A stretch of 64,000 nt of DNA from Aerolutibacter ruishenii (GTDB taxonomy: Bacteria; Pseudomonadota; Gammaproteobacteria; Xanthomonadales; Xanthomonadaceae), in the NCBI RefSeq assembly GCF_007830115.1, contig NZ_VLKP01000011.1, forward strand, positions 1-64,000, read 5' to 3'. The position numbers and the translations under genes were made by a program. Below, piece by piece: positions 57,305 through 64,000 of this stretch (position 1 is the first letter of the stretch; the number at the start of each line of letters is the position of its first letter). The notes below the pieces were generated by a model, which was not told the origin of the DNA, did not search any database, and worked only from the letters and a program-made list of their open reading frames with translations.

Positions 57305-57676
57305 TTGCAGATCAGCGAAGCCGAATCGATCGTGATGGACGTGCTTTGGCGTCGCCATCCGTTGGCCGCCGACGGCGTGGTAGCCGCGTTGGGCGATGCC
57401 CGGCAATGGCAGGAGGCCACGATCAAGACCCTGCTCAACCGCCTGCTGAAGAAGGGTGCCATCACCGCGGAGAAGGATGGGCGTCGCTACCTGTACGCGC
57501 CGGTGCTGCGCCGCGAGGACTGGGTGCTGGATGAGAGCGAGAGCCTGCTCGACCGGCTATTCGGCGGGCGCGTTGCGCCGCTGGTCGCGCACTTCAGCCA
57601 GCACCGCAAGCTGAGCCGCAAGGACATCGCCGAACTACGCAAGCTGCTCGAGGAGATCGACGATGGCAAGCGCTGA
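57305..57676 (+). CDS. BlaI/MecI/CopY family repressor
   Basis: A 123-residue winged-helix repressor (Penicillinase_R family). N-terminal ISEAESIVMDVLWRRHP, recognition helix region with EATIKTLLNRLLKKGAI, and a C-terminal dimerisation helix ending LRKLLEEIDD. These repressors are removed by proteolysis when an M56 sensor protease is activated. Starts with TTG 57305 after a GGAGAGGG. The gene overlaps the M56 gene by 14 bases, so they are coupled. Confidence 0.93.
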   Translation: MQISEAESIVMDVLWRRHPLAADGVVAALGDARQWQEATIKTLLNRLLKKGAITAEKDGRRYLYAPVLRREDWVLDESESLLDRLFGGRVAPLVAHFSQHRKLSRKDIAELRKLLEEIDDGKR

Positions 57677-59699
57677 GCTGTTGGACGCCTTGTTCGAAGC
57701 CACGCTGGCGGTAAGCGCTGCGGTGGCACTGGTGCTGCTGTTGCGGCGCGTGCTGCGCAGCGCATTCGGTGCGCGCGTTGCGTACGCCGCATGGTGGCTG
57801 GTGCCGGCCGCGCTGGTCGCGGTGCTGCTGCCGGCCGCGGTGCAGCCGGCGGTCCCGATGGTGGTCGCTCCGGTCACCACCCGGGCGGTGGCCGCCGCCA
57901 CGCCGGTCGTCATCGCGGCGCCGGTGGACACCTCGCCATGGTGGCTGGCGACATGGGGCGTGGGTGCAACGCTGTTGCTGCTGTGGATGATCCACCAGCA
58001 GCGCCGATTCCACCGAGCGATGGGGCCGGTGCGCGCACGCCCGGATGGGCTGCACGAAGCGGCCGCCGTGGCGGGCCTGCCGGCTGCGATCGGTCTAGTG
58101 CGTCCGCGGGTGGTGGTGCCCATCGACTTTGAACAGCGTTATGACGCCGACGAGCGCGCGCTCATGCAGGCCCACGAACGCCTGCACATCCGCGCCGGCG
58201 ACCTGCACAGCAACGCCTTCGCCTCGGCGCTGCGCTGCGCGTTCTGGTTCAACCCGCTGGTCCACGTGGCGTGGTTCGCATTCCGCCATGATCAGGAGTT
58301 GGCCTGCGACCAGCGCGTGATTGCCCGTTATCCGCACGCCCGCCGTCGCTATGGCGAAGCGATGTTCAAGACCCAGTTGGCGGCGTACCCGCTGCCGCTG
58401 GCCTGCCATTGGGGCTTCGGCCACCCGCTCAAGGAGAGAATCGCCATGCTGATCCGCCCCGTTCCATCGCGCGCCCGCATTGCCGGTGGTGTGCTGTTGA
58501 TGACCGGGCTCACGCTGGGCGTGGGGTTTGCCGCGTGGTCGGCGCAACCCGCGAGCGCTCCGATCGCCACCGGTACCCGTGAATTGCCCGAGGGCCACGT
58601 GATGGCCAGTATCGAGGCCCGTGTGGATGCCAACCAGGAAGAATCCTTCGTCATCGCCAATCGCGCCGGTGAGCCGTTCGCCATCTCGGTGGGCGAGGGC
58701 GCCAGTGCATATCGGATGGAAGCGACGATGAAGCCGCTGTCCGGCGATCGCATCCAGTTGGATGCGGTGCTGACACAGGGTGGGAAGGTGGTCGGCAAAC
58801 CCAAGCTGGTGGTGGTCGATGGCAAGCAGGCGGTGATCCGCATAGGCGAGGAGCCGGCACCGGGTGCCTTCCAGGGCGTCGAGTTGGCGATGAAGTTGAG
58901 CACGCGCGGCCAACTGCCCGCCGCTCCGCTGCCACCAGCACCGCCCGCCGGGATTCCGTCGGTGCCGACTTTGCCGGCCGCGGCGCCTCCCGCACCCCCT
59001 GCTCCGCCCGCATTGGCGGGTGTGCGTGGGATGGGGCCCCCGCCCGTGCCGGCGGCATCCCCATTGGCTCCCGCAAACGGTGCGTCCCTGCCCCCGGTTC
59101 CTCCGTCGGATGGCGCTCGGATCGTGGCCAAGCGCATCGTAGTGCCGACGCCGGAGCAAGCAGGCGGCGCTCCCGCTGCACGGCATCAAACGCGCGTTCG
59201 CATCAAGGAGGTTGCCCCGCACTTCGAAGGCGCATGGGATCCAGTGGCGGCGGATGGCAGCCACGTGTGCAACGGCACGGTATACACAGACGAAGCCAAC
59301 GGCCGCTTCACCTGCGTTCCCGATGCGAACGGCGCTGCCGCGCCGCCGCTCTCCCCGGCCTCCGCCCCGCGCGCTGGCGTGGCGGATGCCGGCGCCACCG
59401 TTGCCCGCATGTCGCCGCCGGCGTATCCGAAAGGCGAATCACTGGAGGGCCGCGTGATGTTGGAAGTGGACGTGCGCGCCGACGGCGAGGTGGCCGCGGT
59501 CGCGGTCGCCCGTTCCTCGGGCCAAGCCGTGCTGGACAATGCCGCCCGCGAGGCTGTGATGAAGTGGCGCTTCAATCCCGCTTACAGCGCGGGTGCGGCC
59601 GTCGCATCGCGCGTACGCGTGCCGATCGACTTTGGTCCGATTGCAGCGTACGCCGGTGAAGGCGCGAATACGCTGGAAGCCATCCAGGTCAATCGCTGA
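57663..59699 (+). CDS. M56 (BlaR1-like) metallopeptidase with TonB C-terminal domain
   Basis: A 678-residue protein. Four spans in the first 300 residues, with the catalytic HERLH zinc motif at 171-175 and the third-ligand region RHDQELACD. The periplasmic part lacks the BlaR1 penicillin-binding domain. In its place are a beta-rich domain (about 300-410), a long Pro/Ala linker (about 420-490) and a C-terminal TonB domain (about 590-672) with the typical EGRVMLEVDVRADGEVAAV and MKWRFNPAY. Such M56-TonB fusions occur in Xanthomonadaceae; what the periplasmic domain senses is unknown. It is paired with the upstream repressor. Confidence 0.92.
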   Translation: MASAELLDALFEATLAVSAAVALVLLLRRVLRSAFGARVAYAAWWLVPAALVAVLLPAAVQPAVPMVVAPVTTRAVAAATPVVIAAPVDTSPWWLATWGVGATLLLLWMIHQQRRFHRAMGPVRARPDGLHEAAAVAGLPAAIGLVRPRVVVPIDFEQRYDADERALMQAHERLHIRAGDLHSNAFASALRCAFWFNPLVHVAWFAFRHDQELACDQRVIARYPHARRRYGEAMFKTQLAAYPLPLACHWGFGHPLKERIAMLIRPVPSRARIAGGVLLMTGLTLGVGFAAWSAQPASAPIATGTRELPEGHVMASIEARVDANQEESFVIANRAGEPFAISVGEGASAYRMEATMKPLSGDRIQLDAVLTQGGKVVGKPKLVVVDGKQAVIRIGEEPAPGAFQGVELAMKLSTRGQLPAAPLPPAPPAGIPSVPTLPAAAPPAPPAPPALAGVRGMGPPPVPAASPLAPANGASLPPVPPSDGARIVAKRIVVPTPEQAGGAPAARHQTRVRIKEVAPHFEGAWDPVAADGSHVCNGTVYTDEANGRFTCVPDANGAAAPPLSPASAPRAGVADAGATVARMSPPAYPKGESLEGRVMLEVDVRADGEVAAVAVARSSGQAVLDNAAREAVMKWRFNPAYSAGAAVASRVRVPIDFGPIAAYAGEGANTLEAIQVNR

Positions 59700-59702
59700 C
59701 GC

Positions 59703-60584
59703 TCAGATCAGCCCGTCAGCCGGCGCCTCGATGCGCAGCGGCGTACTAAGATGGCGCCTGCCGTGCGGATCTTCCGCCGGCAGGCGACCGCCGCGGATAT
59801 TCACCTGCAACGAGGGATACAGCAGGTTCGGCGCCGGCAGCCCGGCGTCGCGTGCGTGCCGGGCTTCGGCAAACGCTTCCAGCGAGGTTCCGCCATCGAG
59901 CATGCGGTTGTCGCGCTTCTGCTCGCCCACGCTGACGCTTGCACGGCGCTCGCGCCCAGCCGGCGGGTAATCGTGGCACAGCCACAGCGTGGCTTCATCG
60001 GGCATCGCATACAAGCGCTGGACCGAGTGGTACAGCTGCTCGACGCTGCCGCCAGGGAAGTCGCAGCGCGCGGTGCCGATGTCCGGCGCGAAGACGGTGT
60101 CGCCCACGAACACATTGCCGTCGATGCGGTAACTGAGGCTGTCGGCGGTATGCCCGGGGGTGGCCAGTACTTCGATGCGCAGCGCACCGGACTCGATCAC
60201 CTCACCGTCTTCGAGCAGCGCATCGAACGCGTCGTGCAGCGCCGGGTCGTCGCTGGTCAGCTGGAATAGGTCCGCGAAGTGTGCCTGCACCGAACGGATG
60301 CCGTGCCCGATCGCGACCGGCGCCCCGGTGCGCGCGCGCAGGAATGCCGCCGACGTCAGGTGGTCAGCGTGCGCATGGGTTTCGAGGATGCGGTGCACCG
60401 TCAGCCCGTGCTCCACCACGTAGGCCAGCAGGTGGCGAGCGCTGTCGGTGGCGATGCGGCCCGAGCGCGCGTCGTAGTCCAGCACCGGGTCGATGACCAC
60501 GGCATCGGCGCCCCGGTGCACGACGTAGCTCCACGTGCCGGTGCCGTCATGGAAGAACGGCTCGATATTCAATGCTTCGTTCAT
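59703..60584 (-). CDS. ETHE1-like MBL-fold hydrolase (persulfide dioxygenase family)
   Basis: A 293-residue metallo-beta-lactamase-fold protein with THAHADHLTS and GHTADSLSY, GDTVF and HDYPPAGRERRASVSVGEQK. These are signatures of the persulfide dioxygenase (ETHE1)/Blh branch, which oxidises glutathione persulfide to sulfite with an iron centre. It is the final gene of the rhodanese-bigR operon: its ATG overlaps the bigR stop by one base (TGATG). The in-frame start at 60599 would add 5 residues. Three bases separate its stop from the convergent M56 gene. Confidence 0.9.
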   Translation of the reverse strand: MNEALNIEPFFHDGTGTWSYVVHRGADAVVIDPVLDYDARSGRIATDSARHLLAYVVEHGLTVHRILETHAHADHLTSAAFLRARTGAPVAIGHGIRSVQAHFADLFQLTSDDPALHDAFDALLEDGEVIESGALRIEVLATPGHTADSLSYRIDGNVFVGDTVFAPDIGTARCDFPGGSVEQLYHSVQRLYAMPDEATLWLCHDYPPAGRERRASVSVGEQKRDNRMLDGGTSLEAFAEARHARDAGLPAPNLLYPSLQVNIRGGRLPAEDPHGRRHLSTPLRIEAPADGLI

Positions 60585-60940
60585 CACGCTCCCTCGCATA
60601 GCGGTCGCTCGTCGGCGCAGTAGATGCCGTGCAGCGTGCCGATGATGCGCTGCGCCGGGCCCTCGGCCAGCGAATAATAGATGGTTTGTGCTTCGCGACG
60701 CGTGTTCACGAGGCCATCCGCGCGCAGCACGGCCAGGTGCTGGGACAGCGCCGGCTGGCTGAGGGCCAGCCGCGCGTTGAGCTCACCCACCGAGCGTTCG
60801 CCCTCCACCAGCAGGCACAGCAGCATCAGCCGGTTCTCGTTGCCCAGCGCCTTGAGCAACCGCGCGGCGTCGGCCGCGTGGGCACGCATCGATTCAGGAT
60901 CGATGACGGGTAACGATGGTGATTTACGGGGTGCGGCCAT
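60584..60940 (-). CDS. bigR: BigR-type ArsR-family repressor
   Basis: A 118-residue ArsR/SmtB winged helix. Recognition helix LSQPALSQHLAVLRADGLV. Cys42 and Cys108 are in the positions of the redox pair in Xylella BigR and Rhodobacter SqrR, which form a tri- or tetrasulfide bridge with persulfide and release DNA. A third cysteine (115) lies near the end. The start is ATG 60940 rather than the longer frame to 60985, which overlaps the rhodanese gene. It should repress the divergent sulfide genes here. Confidence 0.9.
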   Translation of the reverse strand: MAAPRKSPSLPVIDPESMRAHAADAARLLKALGNENRLMLLCLLVEGERSVGELNARLALSQPALSQHLAVLRADGLVNTRREAQTIYYSLAEGPAQRIIGTLHGIYCADERPLCEGA

Positions 60941-60948
60941 GGGGCAGG

Positions 60949-61335
60949 TCAGCGTTGGGTGAGTGGCAGGCCGGCGTTGGTCCAATCGGTGATGCCGCCG
61001 GCGAGGGAGCGCACGTTCTTGAAGCCCATGCGCTGCAGGTTCAGCGCGGCCAGTGCCGAGCGACCGCCGGTGCGGCAGTACACCACGATCGGCTGCTCCT
61101 TGTGCGACAGGGCCGGGTCGCTGACGTTGGCCACGGCCGGGTGGGCGTCGACCTGGAACTCCAGCACACCACGCGGGATGTTGACCGCGCCGACGATGTG
61201 GCCGGTTTCGAATTCGGCGGGTTCACGCACGTCGATCAGCACGCTGCCCCGCGTGTCGGATGCGAACTCGGACGGGTTGATCTCACGGATCTGGCGGCGG
61301 GCATCGGCGACCAGGTCGGCGGCGGTGAGGGTCAT
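60949..61335 (-). CDS. Rhodanese-like sulfurtransferase
   Basis: A 128-residue single rhodanese domain. Active-site loop CRTGGRS with catalytic Cys87, and the CDC25-like IDVREPAEFETGHIVGAVNIP at the start. It moves sulfane sulfur between persulfide carriers. First gene of the minus-strand operon with bigR (8 bases downstream) and the ETHE1-like gene. Confidence 0.94.
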   Translation of the reverse strand: MTLTAADLVADARRQIREINPSEFASDTRGSVLIDVREPAEFETGHIVGAVNIPRGVLEFQVDAHPAVANVSDPALSHKEQPIVVYCRTGGRSALAALNLQRMGFKNVRSLAGGITDWTNAGLPLTQR

Positions 61336-61362
61336 GTTCTGGCTCCGGGTGGGGGTAGCTGC

Positions 61363-61401
61363 AATATATCAGTTGACACGAATATAAGAAAGATCTAATG
61401 T
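61363..61401. promoter_or_regulatory. Divergent promoters and probable BigR operator
   Basis: On the plus strand TTGACA (61373-61378), 17-base spacer, TAATGT (61396-61401) drives the sqr gene. On the minus strand TATATT (61368-61363) could be the -10 for the rhodanese operon. The short AT-rich block between 61363 and 61395 is unusual in this GC-rich sequence and overlaps both promoters, so it is the natural operator site; the exact dyad is imperfect and unproven. Confidence 0.65.
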
Positions 61402-61454
61402 TATGCCGTGAACCGCCGCGCCGCGGCGGAATGCGGACTCCCGGGGGGTAGGCC

Positions 61455-62738
61455 ATGGCCAGGATCGTGGTATTGGGCGCGGGGCTCGGTGGCATGTCCG
61501 CCGCGTACGAATTGCGGGAAGCCCTGGGAAAAACGCACGCAATCAGCGTGGTCGGCCTTGGTGACCGCTTCAGCTTTACCCCGTCGAACCCGTGGTTGGC
61601 GGTCGGTTGGCGAACGCCGGACGCCATCACCTTGCCGGCCGCCGAGCATCTGGGCCACAAGGACATCGCGTTCCATGGCTCGGGCGCGCAGCGCATCGAC
61701 GCGCAGGCGCGGCAGGTCCACACCGGCGCGGGCGAGGTGCTGGACTATGACTACCTGCTGGTCTGCACGGGCCCCAAGCTGGCCTTCGATGAGGTGCCGG
61801 GCACCGGGCCGGACGCCGGTCACACCCAGTCGGTGTGCACCACGCCGCACGCGCAGCACGCGTGGGAGGCCTACCAGGCCTTCGTGCAGGACCCCGGCCC
61901 GGTGGTGATCGGTGCCGTGCAGGGCGCGAGCTGCTTCGGCCCCGCCTACGAGTTCGCGATGATCCTCGATGCCGACCTGCGCAAGCGCAAGCTCCGCGAC
62001 AAGGTGCCGATGACGTTCGTCACCAGCGAGCCGTACATCGGCCACATGGGCCTGGGCGGGGTGGGTGACTCCAAGGGTCTGATGGAGTCGGAGATGCGCC
62101 AGCGCCACGTCCACTGGATCACCAATGCCAAGGTGCAGGAAGTGCGCCCGGGCGAAGTGGTGGTGGTCGAGCACGATGCGCAGGGCCAGCCCCTGAAGGA
62201 ACACGTGCTGCCCTTCAAGTACTCGATGCTGCTGCCGGCGTTCAAGGGCGTGGATGCGGTGGCTGCGGTCGAAGGCCTGTGCAACCCGCGCGGCTTCGTC
62301 ATCGTCGACAAGCACCAGCGCAGCCCGAAATACCCGCAGATCTTCGCCGCTGGCGTGTGCGTGGCGATCCCTCCGGTGGAGGCTACGCCGATCCCGACCG
62401 GCGCGCCCAAGACGGGTTTCATGATCGAGTCGATGGTCACCACCATCGTGCGCAACATCCACGCCGAGTTGCAGGGCAAGCCCGCCACGTTCGAAGGCAC
62501 GTGGAACGCGGTGTGCCTGGCCGACATGGGCGACACCGGCGCCGCGTTCGTGGCATTGCCACAGATCCCGCCGCGCAACGTGACGTGGACGAAGATCGGA
62601 AAGTGGGTGCACCTGGCCAAGTTGGGATTCGAGAAGTACTTCCTCTACAAGATGCGCCACGGCACCTCCGAGCCGATCTACGAGAAGTACGCGCTTGGTG
62701 TGCTGGGCATCGAACGCCTCAAGAACGGCGACAAGTAA
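61455..62738 (+). CDS. sqr: Sulfide:quinone oxidoreductase
   Basis: A 427-residue FAD enzyme that oxidises sulfide to polysulfide or persulfide, giving electrons to the quinone pool at the membrane. Rossmann motif VLGAGLGGMSAAYEL at the N-terminus, and the catalytic cysteines C128, C160 and C354, matching the C128, C160 and C356 of the Acidithiobacillus type I enzyme. The ATG has GGGGGGTAGG upstream. It is followed by a DUF2892 gene and divergent from the rhodanese-bigR-ETHE1-like operon, so the two form one sulfide-response locus. Confidence 0.94.
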   Translation: MARIVVLGAGLGGMSAAYELREALGKTHAISVVGLGDRFSFTPSNPWLAVGWRTPDAITLPAAEHLGHKDIAFHGSGAQRIDAQARQVHTGAGEVLDYDYLLVCTGPKLAFDEVPGTGPDAGHTQSVCTTPHAQHAWEAYQAFVQDPGPVVIGAVQGASCFGPAYEFAMILDADLRKRKLRDKVPMTFVTSEPYIGHMGLGGVGDSKGLMESEMRQRHVHWITNAKVQEVRPGEVVVVEHDAQGQPLKEHVLPFKYSMLLPAFKGVDAVAAVEGLCNPRGFVIVDKHQRSPKYPQIFAAGVCVAIPPVEATPIPTGAPKTGFMIESMVTTIVRNIHAELQGKPATFEGTWNAVCLADMGDTGAAFVALPQIPPRNVTWTKIGKWVHLAKLGFEKYFLYKMRHGTSEPIYEKYALGVLGIERLKNGDK

Positions 62739-62836
62739 GCCAACGTCACGCCACTCGCTCCATCACCACGAACTTAGGGCCCGTGGTCCACCTCATCACC
62801 ACCCTTCAAACCGCTGCATTTTCCAGGAGAACCACC

Positions 62837-63052
62837 ATGAGCCTCGACCGCGCCATCATGGCCTTTGCCGGCGTCATGATCCTCGTCAGCATCGTGCTGA
62901 CCAAATTCGTGCATCCCAACTTCTGGTGGCTGACTGCCTTCATCGGCGCGAACCTCTTCCAGTCCGCGTTCACCGGGTTCTGCCCGGCGGGCATGGTGAT
63001 GAAGAAGCTCGGTATTGGCCGCAACGGCAACGGCACCAGCTGCTGCAATTGA
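62837..63052 (+). CDS. DUF2892 inner-membrane protein
   Basis: A 71-residue protein with two spans (about 8-25 and 30-50), MSLDRAIMAFAGVMILVS, and a GFCPAGMVMKKLGIG motif typical of DUF2892/YgaP-type membrane domains. It ends with a Cys pair (CCN). Such proteins accompany rhodanese and sulfur genes. An AGGAG lies at 62825-62829. Confidence 0.9.
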   Translation: MSLDRAIMAFAGVMILVSIVLTKFVHPNFWWLTAFIGANLFQSAFTGFCPAGMVMKKLGIGRNGNGTSCCN

Positions 63053-63121
63053 CCGCCGCACGCGTCCCCCTCCGTTCCGCATGAGGCGGGCCGGCTTTTT
63101 ACCCCACGGATTGCCTTTGCG

Positions 63122-64000
63122 ATGAAGCCGCTGCGTACCGCCCTGATTGCCTCCACGTTGCTCGCCCTGGCGGCCTGCGGCAGTGAACCCACCGCACCGG
63201 CGATGCCACCGTTGCCCAAACTGCAGACCCTGACCGTGGGTGGCACCACCGACGCAACGGGCAGCCGGTGGGACGGCGTGGTCGAAGCCGTGCAGCAGGC
63301 CGACCTGACCGCGCAGACCGCCGGCCGGGTCACGGTCGTCAACGTCGACGTCAACGCCCGCGTGGACAGGGGCGACGTGCTGCTGCGGCTGACCGCGGTG
63401 GAGCAGCAGGCAGGTGTCAACACCGCACGCGCACAGCTGCGTGCGGCCGAGGCGGCTGCGGCGGAAGCGGAGGCCAACTACCGCCGCTACGCCGCGCTCG
63501 CGAGTGGGCAGTACGTGTCGCGTTCGCAGATCGACCAGGCACGCGCCGCGCGTGACAGTGCCGTGGCCGCACGTGACGCGGCGCGTGCGCAGGTGGCGCA
63601 GGCCAGCCAGCAGACGGATTACACCGTGGTCCGCGCGCCATTTTCCGGCATCGTCAGTGCGCGGCGCGTGGAGCCGGGCGAAAGCGTGGCCCCGGGCCAG
63701 CCGCTGATGGCGATGTATGCACCGGGCGCGTTGCGCATCGAGGTGCAGGTGCCGCAGTCGGAGGCCGACGCCATCCGCGCAGCCGGACGTGCCCGTGTCG
63801 CGCTGGCCGATGGCCGCACGGTCGACGCTGCCGAAGTGGTGGTGTTTCCCGCGGCCGATCCCGCCACGCACAGCGTCAGTGTGCGCGTAACACTGCCGGA
63901 CCTGGAAAAGGCCCCGGTGCCGGGCGTCACGGCCAAGGTGTTGTTCCCGATCGCGGCCGCGGTCCCGGTCGGCACGGTCAACATTCCGGCCAGCGCGCTG
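63122..64000 (+). CDS. RND efflux periplasmic adaptor lipoprotein (partial, 3' end outside)
   Basis: An adaptor subunit whose frame is open to the end of the window, 293 codons seen. Lipobox LAAC (Cys19). Lipoyl half VNVNARVDRGDVLLRL, an Ala/Arg-rich hairpin (about 90-165) and the second half APFSGIVSARRVEPGESVAPGQPL, then a beta-barrel. This is the AcrA/MexA-type architecture; the inner-membrane RND pump is presumably encoded just downstream. GCCGGC followed by TTTTT at 63093-63104 upstream is a weak terminator-like sequence. Confidence 0.85.
   Translation, partial: MKPLRTALIASTLLALAACGSEPTAPAMPPLPKLQTLTVGGTTDATGSRWDGVVEAVQQADLTAQTAGRVTVVNVDVNARVDRGDVLLRLTAVEQQAGVNTARAQLRAAEAAAAEAEANYRRYAALASGQYVSRSQIDQARAARDSAVAARDAARAQVAQASQQTDYTVVRAPFSGIVSARRVEPGESVAPGQPLMAMYAPGALRIEVQVPQSEADAIRAAGRARVALADGRTVDAAEVVVFPAADPATHSVSVRVTLPDLEKAPVPGVTAKVLFPIAAAVPVGTVNIPASAL

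Overview
The window is one contiguous stretch of a high-GC gammaproteobacterial chromosome, most likely from the Xanthomonadaceae/Lysobacteraceae (a Lysobacter, Luteimonas or Pseudoxanthomonas-like organism). Supporting this are the strong G/C bias at third codon positions, the order rpiA / fau / 6S RNA / zapA / ygfB-family / pepP, a zinc-free type B L31, a complete pilMNOPQ operon beside ponA, many c-di-GMP proteins, and a BigR-type sulfide operon like those described in Xylella. I see no tRNA, rRNA, CRISPR, prophage or insertion sequence. Nearly every base from about 0.5 kb onward belongs to a compact gene set, and many neighbours overlap by 1-17 bases.

Layout. 0.5-15.5 kb: a degenerate HD-GYP protein, then rpiA, an EVE-domain gene, fau (5-formyl-THF cyclo-ligase), the 6S RNA gene and zapA plus a small coiled-coil gene, all on the minus strand. 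A 1.5-kilo-residue propeller-GGDEF-EAL protein sits between zapA and the divergent ygfB-family/pepP pair. pepQ converges on pepP, followed by a CHASE-PAS-GGDEF-EAL protein and a PilZ/DUF1631 pair. 17.9-30.5 kb is housekeeping: hemW, rdgB and rph (minus strand); yicC, gmk, rpoZ, spoT, ridA, recG, a nucleoside hydrolase, rpmE2 and gltA (plus strand). 30.5-39.7 kb: a small membrane protein, an uncharacterised gene, ponA (PBP1A) and the divergent pilMNOPQ type IV pilus assembly operon. 39.9-46.8 kb: a MoxR / DUF58 / DUF4381 / BatA / BatB-C fusion / BatD operon. 46.8-50.5 kb: a DAACS-family symporter, a nested palindromic repeat, and transketolase.

50.9-59.7 kb is the least ordinary part. It holds a 61-residue secreted peptide precursor, a TonB-C-like lipoprotein, an ABC ATPase, three different HlyD-type adaptors in a row, a MacB-type permease, and then a BlaI-type repressor with an M56 (BlaR1-like) protease fused to a TonB C-terminal domain. 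The repressor promoter carries two palindromes matching the BlaI operator. I read this as a candidate protease-signalled envelope export system. Its substrate and its regulatory links are inference.

59.7-64 kb: a sulfide/persulfide operon (rhodanese, BigR-like ArsR repressor, ETHE1-like metallo-hydrolase) divergent from sulfide:quinone oxidoreductase and a DUF2892 membrane protein. An RND adaptor lipoprotein follows and runs off the window end.

Signalling links across the window: four or five proteins make, break or bind c-di-GMP (HD-GYP-like, two GGDEF-EAL proteins, PilZ, possibly DUF1631) and share the window with the type IV pilus operon, a common c-di-GMP output. rpoZ and spoT, often co-transcribed elsewhere, appear separated here by a terminator and a near-leaderless spoT promoter.
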